A stretch of DNA of 64,000 nucleotides from Rhodanobacteraceae bacterium (lineage in GTDB: Bacteria > Pseudomonadota > Gammaproteobacteria > Xanthomonadales > Rhodanobacteraceae), in NCBI GenBank assembly GCA_027019085.1, contig JALUXG010000018.1, forward strand, positions 1 to 64,000, in the 5' to 3' direction. A model generated the notes under the pieces. The model saw nothing but the letters and a program-made list of their open reading frames with translations, was not told where the DNA came from and made no database searches. Both the position numbers and the translations under genes were made by a program. This document shows, in pieces, positions 8,005 to 17,037 of this stretch. The number at the start of each line of letters is the position of its first letter. Within the stretch, counting starts at the first letter, position 1.

Positions 8005-9102
8005 ATGAAGCCGACCCTATCCCTGGCGCTGTTTGGCGCCATCCTGTTCACCCTGAGCGCCTGTGGTGGCAAGCCGACGCCGTCCGCAACCACGGGCAAA
8101 CCGTCGCTGGCCACGTTCAAGGTCACGCAGACCGACATGCCCTGGCAGCAGAACTGGGACGGTACCGTCGAAGCGGTGCACAGCACGGTGTTGACCGCGC
8201 AGACCAATGCGCGGGTGCTGGACTTGCCGCATGATGTGGGCGATAACGTACCCGCCGGGGCAGTACTGGTGCGTTTCACCGATGTGGAACAGAAGTCGGC
8301 TGCGCGTGCGGCGCGGGCGCAGATCGCCGCGGCGCGGGCCACCTATGTCAATGCGCAGGCGGAATTCCAGCGCATCGACAGGATCTTCGCGAAAGGGCTG
8401 GTGGCCAGGGCACAGCTGGATTCGGCCCGCGCCCAGCGCGACGCGGCACTGGCGGCATTGAAGGCAGCGCAGGCCAATGCACGCTCGGCCAGCCAGACGG
8501 CTGCCTATACCGTGGTGCGGGCACCGTATGCCGGCGTGATCACCCAGCGGTACGTGCATGTGGGCGAAGCCGTGACGGGGCCGCCCTTCGCGCAGAAGCT
8601 GATCGGATTCGCCGCACTCAAGGATCTGCGGGTGGACGTCAATGTGCCGCAATCGATGGCAAGCGCGATCCGCAAGTACGGCAAGGCTTCGGTGCTCACA
8701 GTCGCCGGGGACACGACCATCGGGGCCACCCGCGTGACGGTGTTCCCGTACGCCGATCCGGCCACGCATACTTTCCGGGTTCGCGTCTGGTTGCCTTCAG
8801 GGGTAACGGGGCTGCGTCCCGGCGAAGTGGCCCGGGTGGCTTTCGTCACCGGTTCGCGGCCGCGCCTGCTGATCCCCGAATCCGCGCTCTACCGGCACGG
8901 CGAGCTGCTGGGCGTGTACGTGGTACATGGCGATACGGTGAGCCTGCGTCTGGTGCGTCTGGGGCATCGCTTCGGCAACCGTGTCGAGGTCATTGCGGGT
9001 CTCGATGCCGGCGAGCGGGTCGTGCAAAACCCGTTGCAGGCCATTGCCTGGCTGAGCGGTCGCAAGGCCCGCGCGGAGCATGCGGCAGGCCAGGGGGGCT
9101 GA
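8005..9102 (+). CDS. RND efflux periplasmic adaptor lipoprotein (MFP/HlyD family)
   Basis: A 365-residue adaptor linking an inner-membrane RND pump to an outer-membrane channel. The N-terminal lipobox LSAC-G gives a lipidated cysteine at about residue 20. A split biotinyl-lipoyl domain flanks a helical hairpin rich in alanine and arginine (about residues 90-155, starting EQKSAARAARAQIAAAR). The following beta-barrel and membrane-proximal domains include VRAPYAGVITQRYVHVGEAV, a typical lipoyl second half. It ends 3 bp before the pump gene. No outer-membrane factor gene is in this cluster, so a shared TolC-like channel is assumed. Confidence 0.92.
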   Translation: MKPTLSLALFGAILFTLSACGGKPTPSATTGKPSLATFKVTQTDMPWQQNWDGTVEAVHSTVLTAQTNARVLDLPHDVGDNVPAGAVLVRFTDVEQKSAARAARAQIAAARATYVNAQAEFQRIDRIFAKGLVARAQLDSARAQRDAALAALKAAQANARSASQTAAYTVVRAPYAGVITQRYVHVGEAVTGPPFAQKLIGFAALKDLRVDVNVPQSMASAIRKYGKASVLTVAGDTTIGATRVTVFPYADPATHTFRVRVWLPSGVTGLRPGEVARVAFVTGSRPRLLIPESALYRHGELLGVYVVHGDTVSLRLVRLGHRFGNRVEVIAGLDAGERVVQNPLQAIAWLSGRKARAEHAAGQGG

Positions 9103-9105
9103 GGC

Positions 9106-12100
9106 ATGGCAGGACACAAGCTCGGTATCTCCGGACGCATCGCGCGCGCCTTCCAGGGCTCGCAGATCACACCGCTGCTGGCGCTGGTCGGGCTGCTGCT
9201 CGGACTGGCCGCAGTGGCTGTCACCCCGCGCGAGGAAGACCCGCAGATCAAGGTCACCATGGCAACGGTCACGGTGCCATTCCCCGGTGCCAGCGTGAAG
9301 GACGTGGAAAACCTGGTGGCCTTCCCGCTGGAGCAGAAGGTCTCCGAAGTACTCGGCATCAAGCACGTGTATTCGGTCAGCCGTCCCGGCGTGGCCGTGG
9401 TCACGGCACGCTTCCGCGTCGGTGTGCCGCGCCAGGAAGCCATCCTCCGCCTGTACAACAAGGTCTATTCCAATCTCGACTGGATGCCCAAGGGGGCGGG
9501 CATCGGCCAGCCGATCATCAAGCCGATGGGCATCAACGACGTGCCCATCATGTCGCTGACGCTGTGGTCGAACAAGGCGACGCGGCTGCAACTGACCGAG
9601 GTGGCGCATACCCTGGAAACCACGCTCAAACGCATTCCGGGCACGCGCAATGTCTACACCGTGGGTGCCCTGCAGCGTGCGGTGCTGGTGAAATTCGACC
9701 CCAACAAGCTGGCCGCCTACAACATGACCGTGCACGGCCTGGCGCAGTCGCTCAAGGCGGCCAACGTGGCCATTGACGCCGGGGACGAGTACAGCCACAA
9801 CACCAATTTCCCGGTCAAGGCCGGCACCATGCTGATGGACGCCCGACAGGTGCGCAACCTGGTCATCGGGCTGGCCGACGGCAAGCCTGTGCATGTCTCG
9901 GATGTGGCCGATGTGGTGAGGGGCGGCAACTATCCGACCAGCTACGTTTTCTTCGGCACCCCCGCCGAGCGCAACGGTCCGTCCACCGGCATGGCGCCGG
10001 CGGTCACCCTCGCTATCGCCAAGAAGCAGGGCCAGAACGCGATCAACATCACCGATGCGGTGCGCACCCGGCTCAAGCAGCTGGAAAAAACCGTCATTCC
10101 GGGTGATGTCCATCTCACGGTGACGCGCGACAGTGGCCGCACGGCCGATGCCAAGGCCGCCGAACTGATGGAACACCTGCTGCTGGCCACGCTTTCGGTG
10201 GTGCTGCTGGTACTGCTGGCGCTGGGCCGGCGCGAGGCCGTGGTGGTGGGTACCGCGGTGCTGGTGACGCTGGGCATCACCATGTTTGCATCCTGGGCGA
10301 TCGGCTTCACCATCAACCGGGTCTCGCTGTTCGCCCTGATCTTCTCGATCGGCATCCTGGTCGACGATGCCATCGTGGTGGTGGAAAACATCCATCGCCA
10401 CATGGCGATGGGCAAGAGAAAACTTTCCGAGGCCATTCCCCAGGCAGTCGACGAGGTGGGCGGGCCAACCATCCTGGCTACCTTCACGGTGATCGCCGCG
10501 CTGGTGCCGATGGCCTTCGTCGGTGGGCTGATGGGGCCCTACATGCGGCCGATTCCGATCAATGCCTCGGCCGGCATGCTGATCTCCCTGGCGGTGGCCT
10601 TCGTGCTCACGCCGTGGATGGCCCTGCACCTGTTCCGCAAGCTGGCCGGACACCATGACGCACATGAGGCAAAACAGGACCGGGCCACCGATCCGGGGCT
10701 GGACGGCAAGCTGTATCGCCTGTCACGGCGGGTCATGGCGCCCTTCGTGCTGTCGGAAAAATCTGCACGCAACCGTCGCCGCCTGTTTGCCGGCATGACG
10801 CTGCTGGTGGTGCTGGCGGCCAGCCTGGTGGTGGTCAAGCTGGTCATCCTGAAGATGCTGCCGTTCGACAACAAGTCCGAGTTCCAGGTGGTGCTGAACA
10901 TGCCCGAGGGCTCGACCCTGGAGCAGACCAACCGGGTGCTGATGGACCTCGGGCATGTACTGTCGAAGGTGCCGGAGGTGACCGATTTCCAGACCTACGC
11001 GGGAACGGCGGCGCCGATCGATTTCAATGGCCTGGTGCGGCAGTACTACATGCGTGCCGATCCCTGGCAGGGCATGATCCACGTCAACCTGCTGGACAAG
11101 AACGCGCGCTCGCGGCAAAGCCACGCCATCGCCATGTCCGTGCGGCCAAAGCTGGCGGCGATTGCCGAACGCTTCGGTGCCCATCTTTCGGTGGTGGAGA
11201 TTCCACCGGGTCCGCCGGTGCAGGCGCCGATCGTGGCCGAAATCTTCGGGCCGGACTATCCCGAACAGCGCAAACTTGCGCTGGAGCTGGAAAAGATGTT
11301 CGGCAAGACGCCGTCCATCGTCGACATCGGCAGCAGCGTGGAAAATCCGTCGGCACGGCGCAAGGTGCTGGTGGTCGACCGGGTGCGCGCTGCGACCCTG
11401 GGCGTGAGCCAGGCGCAGATCGCGCAGACCATTGCCGCCGGGCTGCATGGCGTGAACACCACCTTTCTGCAGGACGGCATGGCCCGTCATGCCATCCCGG
11501 TGGTGCTGCGCCTGCCGCAGAGCGATCTCGGTTCGCTGCGGGCAGTGCTCGATACCCGCGTGCGGGCGCGGAACGGCCGCCTGATCCCCATGTCCGAGGT
11601 CGTCCATGTACAGACCCGGCCCTGGGCCGACGCGATCTACCACAAGGACCTGCTGCCAGTGACCTACGTGACCGGTGACGATGCTGGAAGCGAGGACAGT
11701 CCGTTGTACGGCATGTTCAAGCTGGTCGGCAAGATCGCCGATCGCAGCTTCGATGGTCATGCATTGGTCCAGCATTTTGTCGGCAACCCGGAATACGACA
11801 ATCACTTCTCGCTCAAGTGGGGCGGCGAGTGGACGGTCACCTATGAAACCTTTCGCGACATGGGCATCGCCTATTCGGTGGGCCTGATCCTGATCTACCT
11901 GCTGGTGGTGGCGCAGTTCCGCAGCTACATGGTGCCGCTGATCATCATGGCGCCGATCCCGCTGACGGTGATCGGGGTGATGCCGGGGCATGCGCTGCTG
12001 GGCGCGCAGTTCACCGCGACCTCGATGATCGGCATGATCGCGCTGGCCGGCATCATCGTGCGCAATTCGATCCTGCTGGTGGATTTCATCAACCATGCGC

Positions 12101-12369
12101 TGGCCGCCGGCATGCCGCTGGAGGAAGCGGTGATCGAATCGGCGGCGGTGCGCGCCAAGCCGATCATCCTGACCGCCGTGGCGGCCATGCTGGGCGCCTT
12201 CTTCATCCTCAGCGACCCGATCTTCCAGGGGCTGGCGGTGTCGCTGGTGTTCGGCATCCTGGTGTCCACGGTGCTGACGCTGGTGGTGATCCCGCTGCTG
12301 TACTATGGATGGCTGCGCAAACAGGGGCCGCATCCGGTCCCGCCGGGAACGGTTGCCCTGGAGGAGTGA
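9106..12369 (+). CDS. RND-family efflux permease
   Basis: A 1,087-residue proton-driven trimeric efflux pump of the AcrB/AcrD/AcrF superfamily. The order is: TM1 near residues 22-38, first periplasmic loop, TM2-6 (about 355-510), a long basic cytoplasmic linker (about 520-565), TM7, second loop, then TM8-12 (about 930-1070). The proton-relay pair is present in GILVDDAIVVVEN. In TM10 the motif is IIVRNSILLVDF, with Arg where AcrB has Lys940. The substrate cannot be read from sequence. Its place behind sqr and before osmC suggests a role in sulfide, thiol or electrophile stress. The adaptor gene ends 3 bp upstream. Confidence 0.93.
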   Translation: MAGHKLGISGRIARAFQGSQITPLLALVGLLLGLAAVAVTPREEDPQIKVTMATVTVPFPGASVKDVENLVAFPLEQKVSEVLGIKHVYSVSRPGVAVVTARFRVGVPRQEAILRLYNKVYSNLDWMPKGAGIGQPIIKPMGINDVPIMSLTLWSNKATRLQLTEVAHTLETTLKRIPGTRNVYTVGALQRAVLVKFDPNKLAAYNMTVHGLAQSLKAANVAIDAGDEYSHNTNFPVKAGTMLMDARQVRNLVIGLADGKPVHVSDVADVVRGGNYPTSYVFFGTPAERNGPSTGMAPAVTLAIAKKQGQNAINITDAVRTRLKQLEKTVIPGDVHLTVTRDSGRTADAKAAELMEHLLLATLSVVLLVLLALGRREAVVVGTAVLVTLGITMFASWAIGFTINRVSLFALIFSIGILVDDAIVVVENIHRHMAMGKRKLSEAIPQAVDEVGGPTILATFTVIAALVPMAFVGGLMGPYMRPIPINASAGMLISLAVAFVLTPWMALHLFRKLAGHHDAHEAKQDRATDPGLDGKLYRLSRRVMAPFVLSEKSARNRRRLFAGMTLLVVLAASLVVVKLVILKMLPFDNKSEFQVVLNMPEGSTLEQTNRVLMDLGHVLSKVPEVTDFQTYAGTAAPIDFNGLVRQYYMRADPWQGMIHVNLLDKNARSRQSHAIAMSVRPKLAAIAERFGAHLSVVEIPPGPPVQAPIVAEIFGPDYPEQRKLALELEKMFGKTPSIVDIGSSVENPSARRKVLVVDRVRAATLGVSQAQIAQTIAAGLHGVNTTFLQDGMARHAIPVVLRLPQSDLGSLRAVLDTRVRARNGRLIPMSEVVHVQTRPWADAIYHKDLLPVTYVTGDDAGSEDSPLYGMFKLVGKIADRSFDGHALVQHFVGNPEYDNHFSLKWGGEWTVTYETFRDMGIAYSVGLILIYLLVVAQFRSYMVPLIIMAPIPLTVIGVMPGHALLGAQFTATSMIGMIALAGIIVRNSILLVDFINHALAAGMPLEEAVIESAAVRAKPIILTAVAAMLGAFFILSDPIFQGLAVSLVFGILVSTVLTLVVIPLLYYGWLRKQGPHPVPPGTVALEE

Positions 12370-12370
12370 C

Positions 12371-12829
12371 ATGAGCGAGACCGAGACCCAGGCGTTCAGC
12401 CTGTCCATCGAGCAGGTCGATGCCTATGAGTTCCGGGTTCGGTTCGACGACACGCCGATCCCGGAACTGCTGACCGATGAGCCGCCGCCGCTCGGCGGCG
12501 ATGCCGGCCCCAACCCCTCGCGGCTGCTGGTGACGGCGGTGGTCAACTGCCTGGCATCGAGCCTGCTGTTTGCATTGCGCAAGTTCAGCAACGAACCGGC
12601 AGGCCTGCGTGCGCAGGCCCGGGCCACGCTTGGCCGCAACGCCGAGCGCCGCTGGCGGGTGGAGCGGGTGACGGTGGACCTGCATCTGAGCGAGGATGCC
12701 GGCACGATCCAGAAGCTCGACCGCATTCTCGAGCAGTTCGAACAGTTCTGCGTGGTCACCCAGAGCGTGCGTGAAGGCATTGCCGTGGATGTGCACGTGC
12801 ATGATGGCTCAGGACGCACCCTGCAGTAG
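12371..12829 (+). CDS. OsmC-family thiol-dependent peroxidase-like protein
   Basis: A 152-residue OsmC/Ohr-superfamily protein. The two expected active-site cysteines are present: one at the start of the central helix (VVNCLASSLLFALRK) and one in EQFCVVTQSVREG. The family reduces organic hydroperoxides, and some members act on persulfides. The ATG at 12371 lies 1 base after the RND pump stop, with GGAG just before it, which shows translational coupling and places it as the last gene of the sulfide operon. The assignment to OsmC is strong; the substrate is inferred. Confidence 0.85.
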   Translation: MSETETQAFSLSIEQVDAYEFRVRFDDTPIPELLTDEPPPLGGDAGPNPSRLLVTAVVNCLASSLLFALRKFSNEPAGLRAQARATLGRNAERRWRVERVTVDLHLSEDAGTIQKLDRILEQFEQFCVVTQSVREGIAVDVHVHDGSGRTLQ

Positions 12830-12898
12830 AGGACGCGAGCCGGCGACGGTCGCTGTGGCATACTCGCCGCTTCCCCCGCTGGCTCGAAGTTCCCTGCC

Positions 12899-13762
12899 AT
12901 GATGCGCTTTCCCCGTCTGTTTTCCCTTCTGGCGACCTTGCTGCTGGTGGCGCCCGCGGCACTGGCATGGGGCCCGGAAGGCCACGCCATCGTGGCCGAC
13001 ATTGCCCAGCGCCACCTGACTCCCGAGGCACGCAAAGCCGTGCTTGCGTTGCTGGCCCGGGAGGGCAAGACGCGGCTGGACCAGGTGTCGTCGTGGCCCG
13101 ATGAAATCCGCAAGGACCACCCGCAGACCGGCCCCTGGCACTATGTCGATACACCTCTGCGCGCACCCGATTACAGCCGCCGACGCGATTGTCCCGACGG
13201 CAACTGCATCGTCGCCAGGCTGCCGCATTTCCTGCGTGTGCTGGCGGATCGCAATGCGTCGCCGCAGGTGCGCCTGGAGGCGCTCAAGTGGGTGGTGCAT
13301 CTGGTGGGCGACATCCACCAGCCGCTGCACAATGCCGACCGCCATGATCGCGGCGGCAACGACGTCAAGCTGGTGTATTTCGGTCACCCGACCAACCTGC
13401 ACCGCATCTGGGATACCGGAATCCTGGAACAGCACACCGGCCTGCGCATGAATCCGGTCAACTACAGTTTCGATCACGCAGCGACGCTGAAAGTCGCCCT
13501 GCGCATGGACAGTCGCATCATGGCGGCGCAGCGTATGCAATGGACGCCGGCGCACCCGCTTGCCGACATCGATGCCGAGGCGGTGCAGTGGTCCGATCAT
13601 GCGCACCGCCTGGCGCAGCGCGTGGCGTACGGTGACCTGCCGGCCCGGCGCCCGGACGGCTGGTGGTTTGCCTACCAACGCAAGGCGTGGCCGGTGGTGC
13701 GCGACCAGCTCGATGCCGCCGGCGTACGCCTGGCCGCGGTACTCAATGCCGCACTGCGCTGA
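12899..13762 (+). CDS. Secreted S1/P1-type nuclease
   Basis: A 287-residue zinc-dependent phosphodiesterase expected to cut single-stranded DNA or RNA outside the cytoplasm. A signal peptide covers about residues 1-23, with cleavage after ALA so that the mature N-terminus is W-G, whose backbone binds zinc in this family. Further zinc ligands are in GPEGHAIVADIA, WHYVDTP, VHLVGDIHQPLHNAD and NLHRIWD. All nine-ligand motifs expected of S1/P1 enzymes appear in order. The gene is monocistronic between osmC and pyk. Such nucleases scavenge phosphate and nucleosides in other bacteria. Confidence 0.9.
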   Translation: MMRFPRLFSLLATLLLVAPAALAWGPEGHAIVADIAQRHLTPEARKAVLALLAREGKTRLDQVSSWPDEIRKDHPQTGPWHYVDTPLRAPDYSRRRDCPDGNCIVARLPHFLRVLADRNASPQVRLEALKWVVHLVGDIHQPLHNADRHDRGGNDVKLVYFGHPTNLHRIWDTGILEQHTGLRMNPVNYSFDHAATLKVALRMDSRIMAAQRMQWTPAHPLADIDAEAVQWSDHAHRLAQRVAYGDLPARRPDGWWFAYQRKAWPVVRDQLDAAGVRLAAVLNAALR

Positions 13763-13827
13763 GCGTGTGCAGGACATTTTCCGTTTCCCCGTTGTCTGGC
13801 GGCCGTGCCGCCGTGCAGGATGATCCC

Positions 13828-15294
13828 GTGAGCCAGCAGATCCGTCGCACCAAGATAGTCGCCACCCTGGGACCCGCCACCGATGCCCCCGGCATGCTTG
13901 AATCGCTGCTCGAGGTCGGTGTCGACGTGGTTCGCCTGAACCTGTCGCATGGCACCCATGACGACCATCGCAAGCGTGCGGCCGCGGTGCGCAGCGTGTC
14001 GGCAGCCATCGGCCGCGAAGTCGGCGTGCTGGCGGACCTGCAGGGCCCCAAGATCCGCATCGAGCGTTTCGCCGACGGCGCAGTGGAGCTTGGCGCCGGC
14101 GATGCCTTCGTCCTGCAGTGCCGCGAGGACGCGCCAGCGGGAAACGCGCAGCATGTCGGCTGCAGTTACCTGGGCTTGCCCGGCGATGTATCCCCGGGGG
14201 ACGTGCTTTTGCTCGACGACGGCCTGGTGGCGCTGGAAGTGGTGCGGGTCGACGGCACGGACATCCATACGACGGTCACGGTGGGCGGCCGCCTGTCCGA
14301 CCGCAAGGGCCTGAACCGTCAGGGTGGCGGACTGAGCGTTGACGCCCTGTCCGACAAGGACCGGGCGGACATCCGTCTGGCGGCTGAAATCGGCGCCGAT
14401 TTCCTCGCGGTCTCCTTCGTGCGCACCGCCGAGGACATGCACCAGGCGCGCCGGCTGTTGCAGGAGGCTGGAGGGCAGGCTGCGCTGGTGGCCAAGATCG
14501 AGCGCGCCGATGCCATCCCGGTGCTGTCGTCGATCATCGAAGCCTCGGATGTGGTGATGGTGGCGCGAGGCGATCTCGGGGTGGAAATCGGCGATGCCGA
14601 ACTGCCCGGTCTGCAGAAGAAGATCATTCGCGAGAGCCTGCGACTCAACCGCGCAGTGATCACGGCCACGCAGATGCTGCAGTCCATGGTCGAGGCGCCG
14701 ATACCGACCCGGGCCGAAGTGCTGGACGTGGCCAATGCCGTGATCGACGGCACCGACGCGGTAATGCTGTCGCAGGAAACCGCGGCCGGTGCACATCCGG
14801 ACCTTGCGGTTCAGGCCATGCGCCGCATCTGCCTGGGCGCAGAGCGCCAGTTCGAGCCCCAGGACGACCTGCAGGCCGACGCGCACCAGCTTGATCGCAG
14901 CGATCAGGCCATTGCCCTGGCTGCGGTGTTCCTGGCCGCGCGCTTGAAGGTGCGGGCCATCCTGGCCCTGACCGAGTCGGGCGCCACCGCGCAGTGGCTT
15001 TCCCGTTACCGTTTTGCGGTGCCCATCTACGCGCTGTCGCCGAGCGAGAAGGCGCGCCGGCGCATGCTCATGCTGCGTGACGTCAAGCCGATCGCGTTCG
15101 AACACGGGCACATGGATCCGGTGTACTCGGCGCGTGCGGCGGTGCAGAGTCTGTTCGAACTGGGCAAGCTGGAGGAGGGCGACCGGGTCATTCTCACCCA
15201 CGGCGACCATACCGGGCATGGCGGTGCGACCAATACCCTCAAGCTGCTGCATGTCGGTGAACGCGGCATTGCCGAGAGCCTGAAGGATCTGTGA
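13828..15294 (+). CDS. pyk: Pyruvate kinase
   Basis: Converts phosphoenolpyruvate and ADP to pyruvate and ATP, the last step of glycolysis. The 488-residue protein begins SQQIRRTKIVATLGPATD, has the substrate and Mg/K-binding stretch VRLNLSHGTHDDH, the catalytic lysine in ALVAKIERADAI, and MVARGDLGVEIG followed by ATQMLQSM. A C-terminal domain of about 110 residues carries the allosteric region. The start is a GTG at 13828; the long upstream extension has no homology. An alternative GTG at 13813 is also in frame. It follows the nuclease gene by 65 bp and is probably transcribed alone. Confidence 0.95.
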   Translation: MSQQIRRTKIVATLGPATDAPGMLESLLEVGVDVVRLNLSHGTHDDHRKRAAAVRSVSAAIGREVGVLADLQGPKIRIERFADGAVELGAGDAFVLQCREDAPAGNAQHVGCSYLGLPGDVSPGDVLLLDDGLVALEVVRVDGTDIHTTVTVGGRLSDRKGLNRQGGGLSVDALSDKDRADIRLAAEIGADFLAVSFVRTAEDMHQARRLLQEAGGQAALVAKIERADAIPVLSSIIEASDVVMVARGDLGVEIGDAELPGLQKKIIRESLRLNRAVITATQMLQSMVEAPIPTRAEVLDVANAVIDGTDAVMLSQETAAGAHPDLAVQAMRRICLGAERQFEPQDDLQADAHQLDRSDQAIALAAVFLAARLKVRAILALTESGATAQWLSRYRFAVPIYALSPSEKARRRMLMLRDVKPIAFEHGHMDPVYSARAAVQSLFELGKLEEGDRVILTHGDHTGHGGATNTLKLLHVGERGIAESLKDL

Positions 15295-15372
15295 CCCGAG
15301 GTTCCGCGCCATGCGCCGGTTCCACGCCGCTGCGCTAGACTGCAGGCAGTACCCCGTTACCGGAGAACCATC

Positions 15373-15810
15373 ATGCAGCGCCAGATCCTTTCCAGCCTCC
15401 TTGTGCTCGTCATGTCGGGCCTGGCTGCACCGGTCATGGCACAGGTGCAGGTGGTGGCACCGGACCAGGTCCCGGCCTACTGGCACATGACCAAGAGCGA
15501 GGTCGAGGGTGAAGTGCCCAACAGCGGTCGCAATCTCGACAAGCCCGGATGCGCGGCCGTCAGCTACATGATTGGCGCCGACGGCATTCCACGCGGCGCG
15601 ACGGCCCGCAAGGTGGTGCCGGCCAACAGCGATTTCGGGAAGATCGCGGTCAGTCTGGTGCGCAATTTCCGTTATGCCGCCAGCGACAGCAACCCCAGCG
15701 ACGTGCCCATCAACACCTATTACATCGTGCGCTTCAACATGCCGCGTGACCCGGCACGCAAGGCGGCGCTGCTTGCCCGGTGCAGGCTTCCCGGCTACGG
15801 CAAGGGCTGA
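15373..15810 (+). CDS. Secreted protein with TonB C-terminal-like domain
   Basis: A 145-residue protein with a signal peptide (hydrophobic LLVLVMSGLAAPVMA, cleavage near residue 23). Residues 55-120 (CAAVSYMIGADGIPRGATAR followed by an F-G-x-x-A-x-x-x-V-R-N-F-R-Y pattern) match the TonB C-terminal fold seen in many proteobacterial periplasmic proteins. There is no N-terminal membrane anchor or proline-rich linker, so it is not a full TonB. Two cysteines (about 60 and 137) could form a disulfide. It has a GGAG ribosome site and no obvious operon partner. Function unknown. Confidence 0.6.
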   Translation: MQRQILSSLLVLVMSGLAAPVMAQVQVVAPDQVPAYWHMTKSEVEGEVPNSGRNLDKPGCAAVSYMIGADGIPRGATARKVVPANSDFGKIAVSLVRNFRYAASDSNPSDVPINTYYIVRFNMPRDPARKAALLARCRLPGYGKG

Positions 15811-15953
15811 GGGCGCACGGCGGTTCCGTCCGGCATTCTGCGCTGGCGGGTCGAGAACGCGGCGGATCTGGCCTATACTTCGCCTCCTTCCAATGCATCC
15901 GGCCGCAATTCATGGGGCGTGCGGCCCGCCAGTTGCCCACCGACGGAGTGGTC

Positions 15954-16958
15954 ATGAGCATCGAAGATCTGGAAAGTGTCGCACAGGCGATGGTTGCGCC
16001 CGGCAAGGGCATCATCGCCATCGACGAGTCCACCGGAACCATTCGCAAGCGTTTCCAGGCGGTCGGCGTCGAGGATTCGGAGGAACACCGGCGCGCCTAC
16101 CGTGAAATGCTGCTGACCGCGCCGGATCTGGGCGACCACATTTCCGGCGCCATCCTGTACGACGAAACGATCCGCCAGTCGACCGCCGAAGGCGTGCCCT
16201 TCACCCGGGTGATGCGCGAGGCCGGCATCATTCCCGGCATCAAGGTCGACAAGGGCGCCAAGCCGCTGGCCGGTTTTCCCGGCGAGCTGGTGACCGAGGG
16301 CCTGGACGGACTGCGTGAACGGCTGGCCGAATACGTCAAGCTCGGCGCGCAGTTCGCCAAGTGGCGCGCGGTCATCGGCATCGATGCGGACAGTCCCAGT
16401 TCCACCTGCATCGAGGCCAACTGCCACGCCCTGGCACGCTATGCCGCGTTGTGCCAGGAAGCGGGTCTGGTGCCGATGGTCGAACCGGAAGTGCTGATGG
16501 ACGGCAACCACGACATCGATGTCTGCTACGAGGTCACCGAGGCCACCCTGCGCAGCCTGTTCGGTGCGCTGTACGAGCACAACGTCATGCTCGAAGGCAC
16601 CATCCTCAAGGCATCGATGGTGATTTCCGGCAAGGACTGCGAGCAGCAGGCCAGCCGCGAGGAGGTGGCCGAGGCCACCGTGCGTTGCCTCAAGTCCACC
16701 GTGCCCGCCGTGCTGCCCGGCATCGTGTTCCTGTCCGGCGGCCAGTCCGACGAGGACGCCACCGCCCACCTCAACGTCATCAACCAGATGGGCCCGCACC
16801 CGTGGCCGCTGTCGTTTTCCTACGGTCGCGCGATGCAGCAGGCCGCGCTGAAGCTGTGGGCCGAGGACATGCGCGGCAACTTCGCCGCCGCGCAGAAAAC
16901 CGTGGCGCATCGTGCGCGCGAGAATGGTCTGGCGGCACTGGGGCAGTGGGAAGGCTGA
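15954..16958 (+). CDS. Fructose-bisphosphate aldolase, class I
   Basis: Cleaves fructose 1,6-bisphosphate into dihydroxyacetone phosphate and glyceraldehyde 3-phosphate by Schiff-base chemistry. The 334-residue sequence is the animal/plant-like class I type: GKGIIAIDESTGTIRKRF near the N-terminus, KWRAVIGID, PEVLMDG and the Schiff-base lysine in LEGTILKASMVISGK; LSGGQSDEDATAHLN follows. A class I enzyme here means no metal cofactor is needed. The ATG at 15954 was preferred over a 58-residue upstream extension. A TATACT -10-like element is at 15874-15879. It ends at a bidirectional terminator shared with the convergent outer-membrane protein gene. Confidence 0.94.
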   Translation: MSIEDLESVAQAMVAPGKGIIAIDESTGTIRKRFQAVGVEDSEEHRRAYREMLLTAPDLGDHISGAILYDETIRQSTAEGVPFTRVMREAGIIPGIKVDKGAKPLAGFPGELVTEGLDGLRERLAEYVKLGAQFAKWRAVIGIDADSPSSTCIEANCHALARYAALCQEAGLVPMVEPEVLMDGNHDIDVCYEVTEATLRSLFGALYEHNVMLEGTILKASMVISGKDCEQQASREEVAEATVRCLKSTVPAVLPGIVFLSGGQSDEDATAHLNVINQMGPHPWPLSFSYGRAMQQAALKLWAEDMRGNFAAAQKTVAHRARENGLAALGQWEG

Positions 16959-16992
16959 GCGGCCAGGCGCCGCGCCATGCGCCGGGTCCTGA

Positions 16993-17025
16993 AATGAAAA
17001 GGCGGCCGCTGGCCGCCTTTTCATT
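16993..17025. terminator. Bidirectional terminator between fba and an OMP gene
   Basis: A perfect 15-bp stem: AATGAAAAGGCGGCC at 16993-17007 pairs with 17011-17025 around a GCT loop. The A-tract and T-tract on the two sides give a U-run in either direction. It lies between convergent genes. Confidence 0.9.
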
Positions 17026-17037
17026 GGTGATGTCGCG

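Noticed and set aside
8797-10665. A 622-codon open frame antisense to the RND pump.
   Set aside because: Shadow of the high-G+C pump gene; composition is dominated by His, Arg, Gly and Asp.
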